Source: Janibacter endophyticus
Lineage (GTDB): Bacteria > Actinomycetota > Actinomycetes > Actinomycetales > Dermatophilaceae
Assembly (NCBI RefSeq): GCF_016888335.1
Contig: NZ_JAFEJG010000004.1
Coordinates: 1,674,001-1,738,000, forward strand
Direction: 5' to 3'
Length of the DNA: 64,000 bases
Part shown: positions 26,889 through 38,115 of the stretch, piece by piece
Layout of the letters: every line of letters begins with the position of its first letter
How positions within the stretch are numbered: position 1 is the stretch's first letter
Notes under the pieces: model-generated
What the model saw: the letters and a program-made list of their open reading frames with translations, nothing else
What the model was told of the DNA's origin: nothing
The model's database searches: none
Made by a program: the position numbers and the translations under genes

Positions 26889-27155
26889 ATGGCGATGAAC
26901 ATCAAGAACGCCCGAGTCCATGCCCTGGCGCGTGAGGCTGCCGAGAGGACCGGTACGACCCAGACGAGTGCGCTCGAAGCCGCACTCGAGAGCTACCTCG
27001 CCGGACTCGACAGCTCCGATGACCCGGTGGCCGAGCGGATCGCCCGGGCCCAGGAACTCGCCGCACAGATCACCGAGTCCTGGACAGACGCCGACCGGGA
27101 GGCCGTGCGCCGGCACCTCGCAGGGATGTACGACGAGGACGGGCTGCCCGCATGA
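26889..27155 (+). CDS. vapB: VapB antitoxin (Rv0623-like)
   Basis: An 88-residue antitoxin beginning MAMNIKNARVHALAREAAERTG, the ribbon-helix-helix start of the Rv0623/PSK-type VapB family, followed by TTQTSALEAALESYL and an acidic C-terminal tail that would wrap the toxin. It overlaps the toxin start as ATGA. Direct repeats directly upstream are the likely autoregulatory site. Confidence 0.88.
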   Translation: MAMNIKNARVHALAREAAERTGTTQTSALEAALESYLAGLDSSDDPVAERIARAQELAAQITESWTDADREAVRRHLAGMYDEDGLPA

Positions 27156-27547
27156 TCATCGACACCTCGGCCGTCATGGCAGTCCTCCTGCAGGAACGCG
27201 AGGCGGATCGCATCCTTGCCGCCATCGCGGCGGCCGAGCGCCCTCGGATGTCCGCGGCGACCTACGTCGAGTGCGGCATCGTCCTGGACCGGCGGACCAG
27301 GCCCGCAGGCCGCCGTCGGTTCGACGAGCTGCTCACGGTCCTCCGGGTCGAGGTCGTCGACCTCACGCGCGAGCAGGCGGAGCTGGCCCGTGAGGCACAC
27401 CGCGACTTCGGCCAGGGGACGGGATCGGCAGCCGGGCTGAACCTCGGCGACTGCTTCACCTACGCGCTCGCCGCCACGACCGGCGAGCCGGTCATCTTCG
27501 TCGGCGACGACTTCGCTGCGACGGACCTGTCCGCAGCCGAGTACTGA
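27152..27547 (+). CDS. vapC: VapC toxin, PIN-domain ribonuclease
   Basis: A 131-residue PIN nuclease with the acidic quartet visible: MIIDTSAVM (D4), YVECG, NLGDCFTYALA and FVGDDF. Close in layout to mycobacterial Rv0624, the partner of Rv0623. It starts within the vapB stop and its TGA overlaps the yigZ ATG by one base. RNA cleavage is family knowledge; the target is unknown. Confidence 0.9.
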   Translation: MIIDTSAVMAVLLQEREADRILAAIAAAERPRMSAATYVECGIVLDRRTRPAGRRRFDELLTVLRVEVVDLTREQAELAREAHRDFGQGTGSAAGLNLGDCFTYALAATTGEPVIFVGDDFAATDLSAAEY

Positions 27548-28197
27548 TGGCAGGCGGCGAACCCCCGCGGGCCCCGTCGTCCTACCGCACTGTGGCGGCC
27601 GATGCGTGGGGTGAGGTCGAGGACCGGGGGTCACGCTTCCGCTGCCGGATCGTGCGTACCGCCACCGAGGCCGAGGCCCGCGCCGTCATCGACGAACAGC
27701 GGCGCGCGCACCACGACGCCCGGCACACGTGCAGCGCCTTCATCCTCGGCCCCGACGGACGCACCGAGCGCTCCAACGACGACGGCGAACCCGCCGGCAC
27801 CGCCGGCACCCCGATGCTCGACGTCCTCCGCGGCTCCGGGTACCGCGACGTTACCGCCGTCGTCACCCGCTGGTTCGGCGGGACCCTCCTCGGCGCCGGC
27901 GGGCTCGTCCGCGCCTACGGCGACGCCGTCCGCACAGCCCTCGACGACGCCCGGCCGCTCGAGCGCCGGCTCGTCCACGAGCACACCCTCGCCGTCGGCC
28001 ATGCCGACGCCGGCCGGGTCGAGCACGAGCTGCGCAGCGCCGGGCTCGTCGTCACCGGCACCGACTACGCCGAGCGGGCGACCCTGCACGTCGCCGTCGC
28101 GCCGGGGGAGGAGGCGCGTCTCGCCGCGGTCGTCGCCTCCGCGACCTCGGGCGAAGGGGTGGCCGTCCCGGGCGAGAAGCGCTGGGTGGACGTCTGA
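27547..28197 (+). CDS. yigZ: YigZ/IMPACT family protein
   Basis: A 216-residue UPF0029/IMPACT protein: GSRFRCRIVRTATEAEARAVIDEQRRAHHDARHTCSAF, DDGEPAGTAGTPMLDVL, VVTRWFGGTLLGAGGLVRAYGDAVRTAL, and a C-terminal YigZ domain. Role in bacteria is uncertain; eukaryotic IMPACT modulates translation control. It is coupled to vapC by a one-base overlap (TGATG), an unusual link between a toxin-antitoxin pair and a housekeeping-type gene. Confidence 0.92.
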   Translation: MAGGEPPRAPSSYRTVAADAWGEVEDRGSRFRCRIVRTATEAEARAVIDEQRRAHHDARHTCSAFILGPDGRTERSNDDGEPAGTAGTPMLDVLRGSGYRDVTAVVTRWFGGTLLGAGGLVRAYGDAVRTALDDARPLERRLVHEHTLAVGHADAGRVEHELRSAGLVVTGTDYAERATLHVAVAPGEEARLAAVVASATSGEGVAVPGEKRWVDV

Positions 28198-28420
28198 CGA
28201 GGCCCGGCTGATTGGTGCCAGGACGTTGTCGTGCCTGACTCGTACGGTGAGAATATGAGTTCGGTCCATCCCGTTGAGATCGTTGCCTTCAGCAGTGCGC
28301 TCGACCGTAGTGGCTTCCGGAGCGGCACGCCCGCTAGCCACCCTGAATCAGTAGCGCATTGCGATGTGCGTACTGAGTGAGTACATTTGACAGTCCCGGC
28401 GCGAAGAAGAGGGTGAAGCC
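28198..28420 (+). promoter_or_regulatory. Promoter region of the DUF1778 gene with palindrome
   Basis: Contains the inverted repeat GTACT-GAGTG-AGTAC (28370-28384) 36 bases before the antitoxin ATG, a likely autoregulatory operator. An overlapping 41-codon frame (28256-28381, MSSVHPVEIVAFSSALDRSG) has no ribosome site and is probably not translated. Confidence 0.45.
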
Positions 28421-28753
28421 ATGACGACAAAGAGCGAGCGACTCAACCTGCGGTGCAGTGCCGAATCATTGGCGTTGCTGCGTGAGGCGGCGGAGGCGCA
28501 GGGCCAGGACCTCACGTCGTTCGTCATGGGGGCGTCCCTCGAACGTGCTCGTGTGGTCCTGGCCGAGCAGCGTGTTCTGAGGCTGTCACCCGCGGCGGTC
28601 GCACAGCTCGAGGCGGCGCTCGACGCGGAGGCGGAGCCAAGCGCGCAGCTGGCCTCGCTCGTTCGGGCGGTCAACGGTGTCGACTCGACGGTGACTGCTG
28701 ACTTCCTTGCTGACCGCGATCAGCCGGCGGCCCGGGCCAGGACCGGCCTGTAA
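28421..28753 (+). CDS. DUF1778 (TacA-like) antitoxin without a toxin partner
   Basis: 110 residues. MTTKSERLNLRCSAESLALLREAAEAQGQDLTSFVMGASLERARVVL is the ribbon-helix-helix of DUF1778/TacA antitoxins, followed by a disordered, toxin-neutralising type tail (LSPAAVAQLEAALDAEAEPSAQL). These genes are normally followed by a GNAT acetyltransferase toxin (TacT); here the next 190 bp contain no such gene and the following gene is on the other strand. It may be an orphan, or the toxin may have been lost. Confidence 0.87.
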   Translation: MTTKSERLNLRCSAESLALLREAAEAQGQDLTSFVMGASLERARVVLAEQRVLRLSPAAVAQLEAALDAEAEPSAQLASLVRAVNGVDSTVTADFLADRDQPAARARTGL

Positions 28754-28940
28754 CGGCGCGGGAGACCACTGGCGCTGAAAGACATCCCTCGTTCTCCCCG
28801 TAGTGCCGATCCGGCATATTCGTATGGCACATAGCGGTTGAGACATATCGGCATTCGCCTGCTGCATACCCATATGCCTCATCGCGCATGTCTGCCAGGG
28901 CGGACAGTGCCTCTCACCGCGCTGCCACGCGTGACGGGCG
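28754..28940. other. AT-richer intergenic stretch with small dyads
   Basis: 187 bp between the antitoxin and the convergent EEP hydrolase. It holds several copies of GGCATA/TATGCC-like hexamers (28814-28880) in both orientations and no frame with coding character. It is where a TacT-type toxin gene would normally start. Confidence 0.3.
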
Positions 28941-30803
28941 TCAGTCGCTGGCCGGGGCTGCAACCCGGAGGTTGACGACGATCGGCAGGTGGTCCGACAG
29001 CAGCGACTCCGGGGCGCGGGGCGATGCGGCCGTCAGCCCTCGGACGAAGACGTGGTCGATCTCCTCGGTCAGCTCGTCGCTGCGCGCGGTCCGCAGCGGA
29101 CGCGCAGCGGCCAGGGCATCGGTCAGCCCGGCGTCGAGCATCGCCTGCCACGACCCGCTGCCCGGCTGGAAGTTGAAGTCACCGCCGACGACGACGGGAC
29201 CGGTCACCCCCTTCGCGATCGCCGCGACGTCACGGGCCTGCCGCAGCGTCGGGTCCTCGCCCTCCGAGTCCGGCTGGAGGTGGGTCGCGACCACCCGGAC
29301 CTTCGACCCCTTCGGCGGGGTGACGGTCGCGCTGAGCGCCGTCGCGCCGGTCAGCGAGTCGTAGCCGGGGAGCCGCTCGCCCCGGACGTCGTCCAGCGGC
29401 CACCGGCTGAGGATCGCGTCCCCCCAGACCTGGTCGCCGGCCGGTCCGAAGGCCATCTCGAAGCCGAGCAGCCGCGCGAGCACCCCGAGCTGGTCCTGAC
29501 CGCCGTTGAGCAACCACCCCCGGTCGATCTCGCTGAGCAGCACGACGTCACTGCCCTCCTCGCGCAGCACCCGCGCCACCTCGGCCGGGCGGAAGGTGCC
29601 GTCCATGCCGTAGCCCATCCGCAGGTTCCACGCGGCGACGCGGACGGTGCCGTCGGTGGGCGGCCTCGCGTCGTCGAGGGCACGGACGGTGACGAAGGGG
29701 CCGACCCCCGCCACCAGGGCAGCCACGACGACGACCGTCGCCGCGCGCGAAGGGAGGGCCAGGCCGGCGGTCGTGACCGTCTCGGGCGGCGGTGGCAGGA
29801 GGGCGACGGCCACGACGGCCACCGCGACCGCCACGACCACCCAGTCCGCGCGGTAGCCCATGTCGTACCCGGCGTAGAAGGCGAAGAGCAGCACCGTAAA
29901 GACCACCGCGCTCGACCCGACCGCGCGGGCTACGTGTGTCGGCGAGGCGCTCCCGGATCGGCCGTCGGAGAGCAGCACTGCCAGCGCGGGCATGCCGACG
30001 AGCAGGGCGAGCAGGACCACCGCGTCGAGCGGGTCGCGGAGCATCGACGCCGCGGTGGCGGCGACGACCACGACGCCGGCGACGGCCCGGTGGGGGAGCG
30101 GCCAGGCGCGCCGGGCGAGGAGGGCCGCGGCGGCGGTGGCCGCGACGACGAGCATCGCGCCGACCGAGCCCGCGACGAGCCCGCGGGCCGGGTTGGCCAG
30201 GGCGATGCCCGCGACGAGGAGGACCGGCAGGACGACCCAGGCGAGACGAAGGGGGGCCGGCCGGGGGGCCCCTTCGCGATGGCCTCGGAGGGTGGTGACG
30301 ACCGCCGCGACGAGGAGGGCCGTGACGACCGACCCAGCGACGTCGAGCCGGTGCACCGCACCCCAGGTCCCGAGGGCGGCGTGGGTCGTCGCACCCGCGG
30401 CGAGCCCGGTGAAGAGGCCCGGCACGAGCGCCCGGCCGAGCCGGGCGGCGGTCAGCGCGAGCGCGGTCAGGGCGAGCATCACGCCGAGGGTGGCGACGGC
30501 GAGCAGGAGCCGGCCCGAGAGCAGGGGGAGGAGCAGGCGCGCGAGGAGCGCAGCGAGGACCAGCGCGGGGGCGGCGGCGCGTGACGACAGCCGGTCCGCG
30601 GCGAGACCGAGGACGACGAGCGGCAGCGCGGTGACGGCGAGCGCGAAGAGCCCGATGAGCTCCGGCGGCGTCTCCGCCGCGCGGCCGAAGACCGTGATGA
30701 GCAGCGGCGTCCAGCCCCGCATCAGCTCGACGAGCAGCCACACGAGCGCGGCGACCGCCCAGACCTGCCGCTCCGCGGGCGGGGTCGTCTGGCGCTGCGT
30801 CAT
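28941..30803 (-). CDS. Multi-spanning membrane protein with C-terminal EEP hydrolase domain
   Basis: 620 residues from the ATG at 30803. Residues 20 to about 360 hold around ten hydrophobic spans. The C-terminal 250 residues are an endonuclease/exonuclease/phosphatase (DNase I-like) domain with VAAWNLRMGYG, VVLLSEIDRGW, VVATHLQPDS, VVGGDFNFQPGSG and LLSDHLPIVV, which supply the metal and general-acid residues. The domain probably faces outside; the substrate may be a phospholipid headgroup, nucleic acid or sugar phosphate. Inside the gene an inverted pair of CGAAGGGG octamers spans 30246-30266. It is divergent from the ArsR gene. Confidence 0.85.
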   Translation of the reverse strand: MTQRQTTPPAERQVWAVAALVWLLVELMRGWTPLLITVFGRAAETPPELIGLFALAVTALPLVVLGLAADRLSSRAAAPALVLAALLARLLLPLLSGRLLLAVATLGVMLALTALALTAARLGRALVPGLFTGLAAGATTHAALGTWGAVHRLDVAGSVVTALLVAAVVTTLRGHREGAPRPAPLRLAWVVLPVLLVAGIALANPARGLVAGSVGAMLVVAATAAAALLARRAWPLPHRAVAGVVVVAATAASMLRDPLDAVVLLALLVGMPALAVLLSDGRSGSASPTHVARAVGSSAVVFTVLLFAFYAGYDMGYRADWVVVAVAVAVVAVALLPPPPETVTTAGLALPSRAATVVVVAALVAGVGPFVTVRALDDARPPTDGTVRVAAWNLRMGYGMDGTFRPAEVARVLREEGSDVVLLSEIDRGWLLNGGQDQLGVLARLLGFEMAFGPAGDQVWGDAILSRWPLDDVRGERLPGYDSLTGATALSATVTPPKGSKVRVVATHLQPDSEGEDPTLRQARDVAAIAKGVTGPVVVGGDFNFQPGSGSWQAMLDAGLTDALAAARPLRTARSDELTEEIDHVFVRGLTAASPRAPESLLSDHLPIVVNLRVAAPASD

Positions 30804-30887
30804 GCGCGCATCCTGCCAGCGCGTGCTCGCCACCGCGTCCTTCTCGCACCCGGGCAGTTGCGCAGAGAGGCACCGGTCGGCAACGGA

Positions 30888-30911
30888 TTGAGCATTTGCT
30901 AAACTGCTCAA
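30888..30911. promoter_or_regulatory. ArsR-type operator overlapping the arsR start
   Basis: TTGAGCA (30888-30894) and TGCTCAA (30905-30911) form perfect seven-base arms with a ten-base spacer; the second arm abuts the ATG of the ArsR gene at 30912. The spacing matches ArsR/SmtB dyads. With no room for a ribosome site, the mRNA may be leaderless. Confidence 0.65.
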
Positions 30912-31271
30912 ATGCCTGGACCTCCTGCCGACGCCCCGCTCTACGAGATCAAGGCCAACCTCTTCAAGGCGTTGGCCCACCCCGCCCGGATCCGCGTGCT
31001 CGAGATCCTCGTCGCCGCCGACGCCCCGGTCCCCGTGAGCACGCTGCTCGCCGAGACCGAGCTCGAGGCGTCGCTGCTCTCGCAGCACCTCGGCGTCCTG
31101 CGGCGGCACCACGTGGTGACCTCGACCCGCACCGGCAACACCGTGACCTGCGAGCTCGCCTACCCCCAGGTCGCCACCCTGCTCGGCAGCGCGCGCGAGT
31201 TCCTGCTGGCCCACCTCGACGCCCAGCACGAGCGGCTCGCGCTGGCCGTCGAGTCCGGTGGCGCACGATGA
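30912..31271 (+). CDS. ArsR/SmtB family regulator of the SulP gene
   Basis: A 119-residue winged-helix repressor: YEIKANLFKALAHPARIRVLEILVAADAPVPVSTLLAETELEASLLSQHLGVLRRHHVVTSTRTGNTV. No cysteine or histidine cluster typical of metal sensing is evident, so the inducer is probably not a metal. The same core and its pairing with a SulP transporter fit the non-metal (for example sulfur- or anion-linked) ArsR subgroup. It overlaps the transporter start by four bases (ATGA). Confidence 0.9.
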   Translation: MPGPPADAPLYEIKANLFKALAHPARIRVLEILVAADAPVPVSTLLAETELEASLLSQHLGVLRRHHVVTSTRTGNTVTCELAYPQVATLLGSAREFLLAHLDAQHERLALAVESGGAR

Positions 31272-32935
31272 CTGCCGCCGCCCTGCGCGGGTTGCTGCCG
31301 CACCGCTCCGACTACGCCGACGTCCGCCGGACGTGGAAGGGCGACCTCGCTGCCGGCGCGACCGTCGGCATCGTCGCCCTGCCGCTGGCGCTCGCCTTCG
31401 GGATCAGCTCTGGTGCGGGCGCCGCCGCCGGTCTGGTCACCGCGGTCGTCGCCGGTCTGGTCGCCGCGGTCTTCGGTGGCTCGAACATCCAGATCTCCGG
31501 GCCGACCGGAGCCATGGCCGTCGTCCTCGTGCCGATCGTCGGCGAGCACGGCGTCGCGGCGGTGGCACTCGTCGGCATCCTCGCCGGCCTGGCGCTCGTC
31601 GCCGCGGGGCTGCTCGGCCTGGGTCAGCTCATCGGGCTCGTCCCGTGGCCGGTCATCGCCGGCTTCACCGCCGGGATCGGCGCGATCATCTTCCTCCAGC
31701 AGGTCCCGCTCGTCCTCGACTCCTCCGGTGCGGTCGGCCGACGCCCGGTCGCCGCGGCGCTCGACGCGGTGCAGTCCGCCGACTGGACGGCCGCGGGCTG
31801 GCCCGTGCTCGTCGTCCTCGTGGTCGTCGGGATCATGCTCCTGCTCGGTCGGCTCGCTCCTCGCCTGCCCGGGTCCCTGCTCGCGATCGTCCTCGTCACC
31901 GTGCTCGCGGAGCTCGGCGACCTGCCCCTGGCGCGGATCGGCGAGCTGCCCTCCTCCCTGCCCGCCCCCGCGGTGCCGTCGCTCGAGCCCGAGGTGATCT
32001 CCGCCGTGCTCGGTGCGGCCGTCGCCGTCGCGGCGCTGTCGGCGATCGAGTCGCTGCTGTCCGCGCGGGTCGCCGTCGACCTCTCCGGGGACGCCCGGTA
32101 CAACCCCGACCGCGAGCTCGTTGGGCAGGGTCTGGCATGCGTCGCCTCCGGCTCCTTCGGTGGCATCCCGGCGACCGGGGCGATCGCCCGCACGGCGGTG
32201 GCCGTGCGCTCCGGCGGTCAGACCCGCCTCGTGGCGATCTCGCACTCCGTCGTGCTGCTCGGCGTCATCTACCTCGCCTCCGGGCCGGTCTCACGCATCC
32301 CCATGGCGGCCCTGGCCGCGGTGCTCATGCTCACCGCGGTCCGGATGATCCCCTACCAGGAGGTCCGCACGATCCTGCGGAGCACGCGAGCCGACGCGAT
32401 CGTCCTCGTCCTCACCATGGCCGTCACCGTGCTCGTCGACCTCATCGAGGCCGTGCAGCTCGGGATCGGGGTCGCGGCGGTCTTCGCGCTCCTCGCGGTG
32501 GCCCGAACCAGCGGCGTCCGCCGGGAGGAGATCACCTCGGCGCCCATCGCCGAGGACGAGCGGATCGCGGTATACCGCCTCAGCGGATCGATGTTCTTCG
32601 GCGCGGCCGAGCGGGTCCGCAGCGAGGTCAGCGCCGAGGGGAGCATCGAGGTCGTCATCCTCGCCTTCTCCGAGCTGCGCACGCTCGACGCCACCGGCGC
32701 CAACACGCTCGCCGAGATCGTCCGCGCCCTGGAGAGCCAGGGGGTGACGGTGCTCATCAAGGGTGTCCCCGCAGCCCACCTCCCGCTCATGCAGAGCGTC
32801 GGCGTCATCGACTCCCTGCGGCACCAGCGGCACCTCTTCGACACCTTCCCGCCAGCGCTCGAGCACGCCCGCAGCCACGTGCGCCGCTCGGCGCAGTCTC
32901 GGTGGTCTCAGGAGCGGCCGGCTCCCGTCCCCTGA
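31268..32935 (+). CDS. SulP family anion transporter with STAS domain
   Basis: A 555-residue SLC26/SulP transporter. WKGDLAAGATVGIVALPLALAFGISSG is the family N-terminal signature, followed by about 12 hydrophobic spans including NIQISGPTGAMAVVL and a conserved ARYNPDRELVGQGLACVASGSFGGIPATGAIART. A STAS domain closes the chain (IAVYRLSGSMFFGAAERV, FSELRTLDATGANTLAEIV). Sulfate, bicarbonate or another anion may be the substrate. Co-transcribed with the ArsR-like repressor. Confidence 0.94.
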   Translation: MTAAALRGLLPHRSDYADVRRTWKGDLAAGATVGIVALPLALAFGISSGAGAAAGLVTAVVAGLVAAVFGGSNIQISGPTGAMAVVLVPIVGEHGVAAVALVGILAGLALVAAGLLGLGQLIGLVPWPVIAGFTAGIGAIIFLQQVPLVLDSSGAVGRRPVAAALDAVQSADWTAAGWPVLVVLVVVGIMLLLGRLAPRLPGSLLAIVLVTVLAELGDLPLARIGELPSSLPAPAVPSLEPEVISAVLGAAVAVAALSAIESLLSARVAVDLSGDARYNPDRELVGQGLACVASGSFGGIPATGAIARTAVAVRSGGQTRLVAISHSVVLLGVIYLASGPVSRIPMAALAAVLMLTAVRMIPYQEVRTILRSTRADAIVLVLTMAVTVLVDLIEAVQLGIGVAAVFALLAVARTSGVRREEITSAPIAEDERIAVYRLSGSMFFGAAERVRSEVSAEGSIEVVILAFSELRTLDATGANTLAEIVRALESQGVTVLIKGVPAAHLPLMQSVGVIDSLRHQRHLFDTFPPALEHARSHVRRSAQSRWSQERPAPVP

Positions 32936-33069
32936 CGTGAGGGTTGGAGACATGACTGATCGGCCATGTCCGCGTGCGTCATCCGCATGGAGTCGGAGGG
33001 CGACAGGCCCGATCTGGCATGTCGTCCAGAACAGACACACCTTCTGCGCCGGCGAAGGGGCGGGCGGGG
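32936..33069. other. Intergenic, tail-to-tail
   Basis: 134 bp between the convergent SulP and TetR genes. No convincing hairpin or frame seen; it contains one CGAAGGGG octamer at 33053. Confidence 0.3.
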
Positions 33070-33675
33070 TCAGTCGGTGACGCCGAGGGCGTCGGCGAGC
33101 TGGTCGGCCCACGTGGCGACGACGCGGCGGCGGCGCTTGGAGTCGTCCGTGATGAGGTTGGCCAGCGCGAGCCCGCGGGAGAGGTCGAGGGTGGCCTGGA
33201 TGAGTGCCCGGCTCTGCGGGTCGGCGTCGTCGACCTCGAGCAGACGCACCGCCATCTCGTGCACCTCCCGGGCGAAGGTCCGCTCCATCGGCTGCACCGC
33301 ATCCCGCAGGTGCGGGTCGGCCGCGGCGACCGTCCACACCTGCAGCGCAGCACGGAAGAGCTCGCCGCCGTACACGTCGACCATGAGCGCGACGACCTCG
33401 TGCACCCGGGCCCGACCGGTCTTGCGGGAGATCTGCGTCGCCTCGATCTGCGCCTTGCGCTCGTCGAAGATGAAGCGCAGCGCGGCGAGCACGAGGTCCT
33501 CGCGGGTCGGGTAGTGGTGCTGCACGGCGCCCCGGCTGATCCCCGCCTCCGCGGCGATGACCGAGACGGTCGCGGCCTCCCACCCCTTCGTCGCGAGGCA
33601 GGTCACGGCCGCCTCGAGGAGCCGCTGCCGGGTGGCTCGGCTGCGGTCCTGCTTCGGCTCGGTCGTCGTGCTCAT
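33070..33675 (-). CDS. TetR/AcrR regulator of the acyl-CoA locus
   Basis: A 201-residue TetR repressor. The helix-turn-helix is in RQRLLEAAVTCLATKGWEAATVSVIAAEAGISRGAVQHHYPTREDLVLAAL. The ligand domain is generic. It is the last gene of the minus-strand catabolic set, 11 bases after the hydratase stop, and probably controls the whole locus through the 26-bp palindrome at 41814-41839. An acyl-CoA intermediate is the likely inducer by family analogy (AtuR, LiuR, KstR types). Confidence 0.9.
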   Translation of the reverse strand: MSTTTEPKQDRSRATRQRLLEAAVTCLATKGWEAATVSVIAAEAGISRGAVQHHYPTREDLVLAALRFIFDERKAQIEATQISRKTGRARVHEVVALMVDVYGGELFRAALQVWTVAAADPHLRDAVQPMERTFAREVHEMAVRLLEVDDADPQSRALIQATLDLSRGLALANLITDDSKRRRRVVATWADQLADALGVTD

Positions 33676-33686
33676 GCTGGCTCCGA

Positions 33687-34480
33687 TCAGCCCTGGGCCC
33701 CGGGCGCCCAGCGCGGCGGTCGCCGTTGGAGGAAGGCGATCATCCCCTCCTGGGCCTCCTCGCTCTGGAAGAGCCGCGAGGACTGCTCGGCCACCCGGTC
33801 ACGCCCGGCGGCGAAGGCCTCGAGCAGGGCGTGGGTCAGCAGCACCTTGGTCTCGCGCAGCCCCTGCGGGGAGCACTGGAGCAGCTCGTCGGTCAGCGCG
33901 GTCACACCCGCGTCGACGTCCTCCGCAGCCTGCGTGATGAGCCCGATGCGCTGCGCCTCCGCGGCGTCGAACGTCGCCGCGGTGAGCAGCCAGCGCGAGG
34001 CGGAGCGGTCGTCGAGGCGGGCGAGCACGGGGATCGAGATGACCGCTGCCGCGAGCCCGAGCTTCGCCTCGGTGAGCGCGAAGGTCGACGACGGCCCGGC
34101 GACGACCATGTCGCACGAGGCGACGAGCCCCATGCCGCCGGCCCGCACGTGCCCGTCGATGCGACCGATGACCGGCTTGCCGCACCGCACGATCGCCTCG
34201 AGGAGGTCGACGAGCTGCTCGGCACGCTCCCGGGCGGGGTCGTCGGTGCCACCCTCGGTCGCCTCGGTGAGGTCCGCGCCGGCGCAGAAGGTGCCACCGG
34301 TGTGCGTGAGCACGACGCAGCGCACCGACTCGTCGGCGTCCGCCGCGGCCAGCCCCTCGGTGAGCTCGCGGACGAGCTGGTTGGACAGCGCGTTGCGGTT
34401 GTGCGGCGAGTCCAGGGCCAGGGTCATGACCCCGCCCTCGGTGCCCACGGCGACTCGGCGCTCGGGTGCAGCCTGCTCGC

Positions 34481-34484
<4 letters not shown>
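33687..34484 (-). CDS. Enoyl-CoA hydratase/isomerase (AtuE/LiuC-like)
   Basis: A 265-residue crotonase-fold protein: MTLALDSPHNRNALSNQLVREL, VVLTHTGGTFCAGADL, KPVIGRIDGHVRAGGMGLVASCDMVVA and FALTEAKLGLAAAVISI. In acyclic-terpene pathways this step is isohexenylglutaconyl-CoA hydration, in leucine pathways 3-methylglutaconyl-CoA hydration; position in the operon cannot separate these. ATGA overlap with the carboxylase alpha gene. Confidence 0.9.
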
Positions 34485-36516
<2,032 letters not shown>

Positions 36517-36520
<4 letters not shown>

Positions 36521-38115
36521 ATTCGGAAGATGCCGAAGGAGGAGGAGCCCTCGACCGGCGCGGTGTGGATGGCGGACAGGGCGATGCCGAGGACGTCACG
36601 GGTGTCGCGCGGGTCGATGATGCCGTCGTCGTAGACGAGCCCGGAGAGGACCATCGGCATGGAGTCGGCGTTGATCTGGCCCTCGATCATCTCGCGGACC
36701 GCCTTCATGCCCTCCTCGTCGAAGTCGTTGCCGCGCGCCAGCGCCGACGCCTTCGAGACGTTGTAGGCGACGTCGGCGAGCTGCTTGGCCCCCATGACGG
36801 CCGAGCGCGCCGACGGCCAGGCGAAGACGAAGCGTGGGTCGTACGAGCGGCCGCACATGCCGTAGTGCCCGGCGCCGTAGCTGTTGCCGAGGAGCACGGA
36901 GATGTGCGGGACGGTCGAGTTCGACACCGCGTTGATCATCATCGCGCCGTGCTTGATGATGCCGCCCTGCTCGTACTCCTTGCCGACCATGTAGCCGGTC
37001 GTGTTGTGCAGGAAGAGCAGCGGCGTGCTCGAGGCGTTGGCGAGCTGGATGAACTGCGCCGCCTTCTGCGACTCCTCGCTGAAGAGGACGCCGCGGGCGT
37101 TGGCGAGGATCCCCACGGGGTAGCCGTGCAGCTGCGCCCACCCGGTGACGAGCGATCCGCCGTAGAGCGGCTTGAACTCGTCGAAGTCGGAGTCGTCGAC
37201 GATCCGCGCGATGACCTCACGGGGGTCGAAGGGGGCCTTGAGGCCGGGCGGGACGATGTCGAGGAGCTCCTCGGCCGGGTAGCGCGGGGGCAGCGGCTCG
37301 GTGGTGACCGGGCCGGCGGCCTTGTGCCAGTTGAGCCGGGCGACGATGCGGCGGCCGAGCCGGATCGCGTCCTGCTCGTCGAGCGCGTAGTAGTCGGCCA
37401 GGCCCGAGGTGCGGGCGTGCATCTCGGCGCCGCCGAGCGACTCGTCGTCGCTGTCCTCGCCCGTGGCCGCCTTGACCAGCGGCGGGCCGGCGAGGAAGAC
37501 CTTGGACTGCTCCTCGATCATCACGACGTGGTCGCTCATGCCCGGCAGGTAGGCGCCGCCGGCGGTGGAGTTGCCGAAGACGAGCGCGACCGTCGGGATG
37601 CCCTCGCGGGAGAGCCGGGTGAGGTTCTTGAAGATCGCCCCGCCGGGGATGAAGATCTCCTTCTGCGTCGGCAGGTCGGCGCCGCCGGACTCGACGAGGG
37701 TGATGACGGGCAGCCTGTTCTGCAGGGCGATCTCGTGCAGGCGCAGGCTCTTCTTCAGCGACGAGGGGTTGCTCGCGCCGCCCTTGACCGTCGGGTCGTT
37801 GGCGACGACGAGGCACTCGACGCCGGAGACGACACCGATGCCGCCGACGACGCTGCCGCCGACGGTGAACTGCGTCCCGTACCCGGCGAGGCTGGAGAGC
37901 TCGAGGAAGGGGGAGTCCTCGTCGAGGAGCAGCTCGATCCGCTCACGGGCGAGCAGCTTGCCGCGGCCACGGTGGCGGGCGATCGACTTCTCGCCGCCGC
38001 CCATGACGGCCTTGTCCACCTCCACCGCGATCTCGTCGAGGGCGGCGAGCATCGACTCACGGGCCTCCCGGGCCTCGTCGGTGCTCGGGTCGAGGGTGCT
38101 GCGGAGGGTGCTCAT
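36517..38115 (-). CDS. Acyl-CoA carboxylase beta subunit (carboxyltransferase)
   Basis: A 532-residue carboxyltransferase: RGRGKLLARERIELLLDEDSPFLEL, GGGVVSGVECLVVAND-like region (VVGGIGVVSGVECLVVANDPTVKGGA), LPVITLVESGGADLPTQ, FGNSTAGGAYLPGMSDHVVM, and TTGYMVGKEYEQGGIIKHGA. The layout is that of the MCC/GCC beta family (AtuC, LiuB) rather than acetyl-/propionyl-CoA carboxylase. It overlaps the upstream dehydrogenase stop (ATGA) and the downstream alpha start. Confidence 0.93.
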
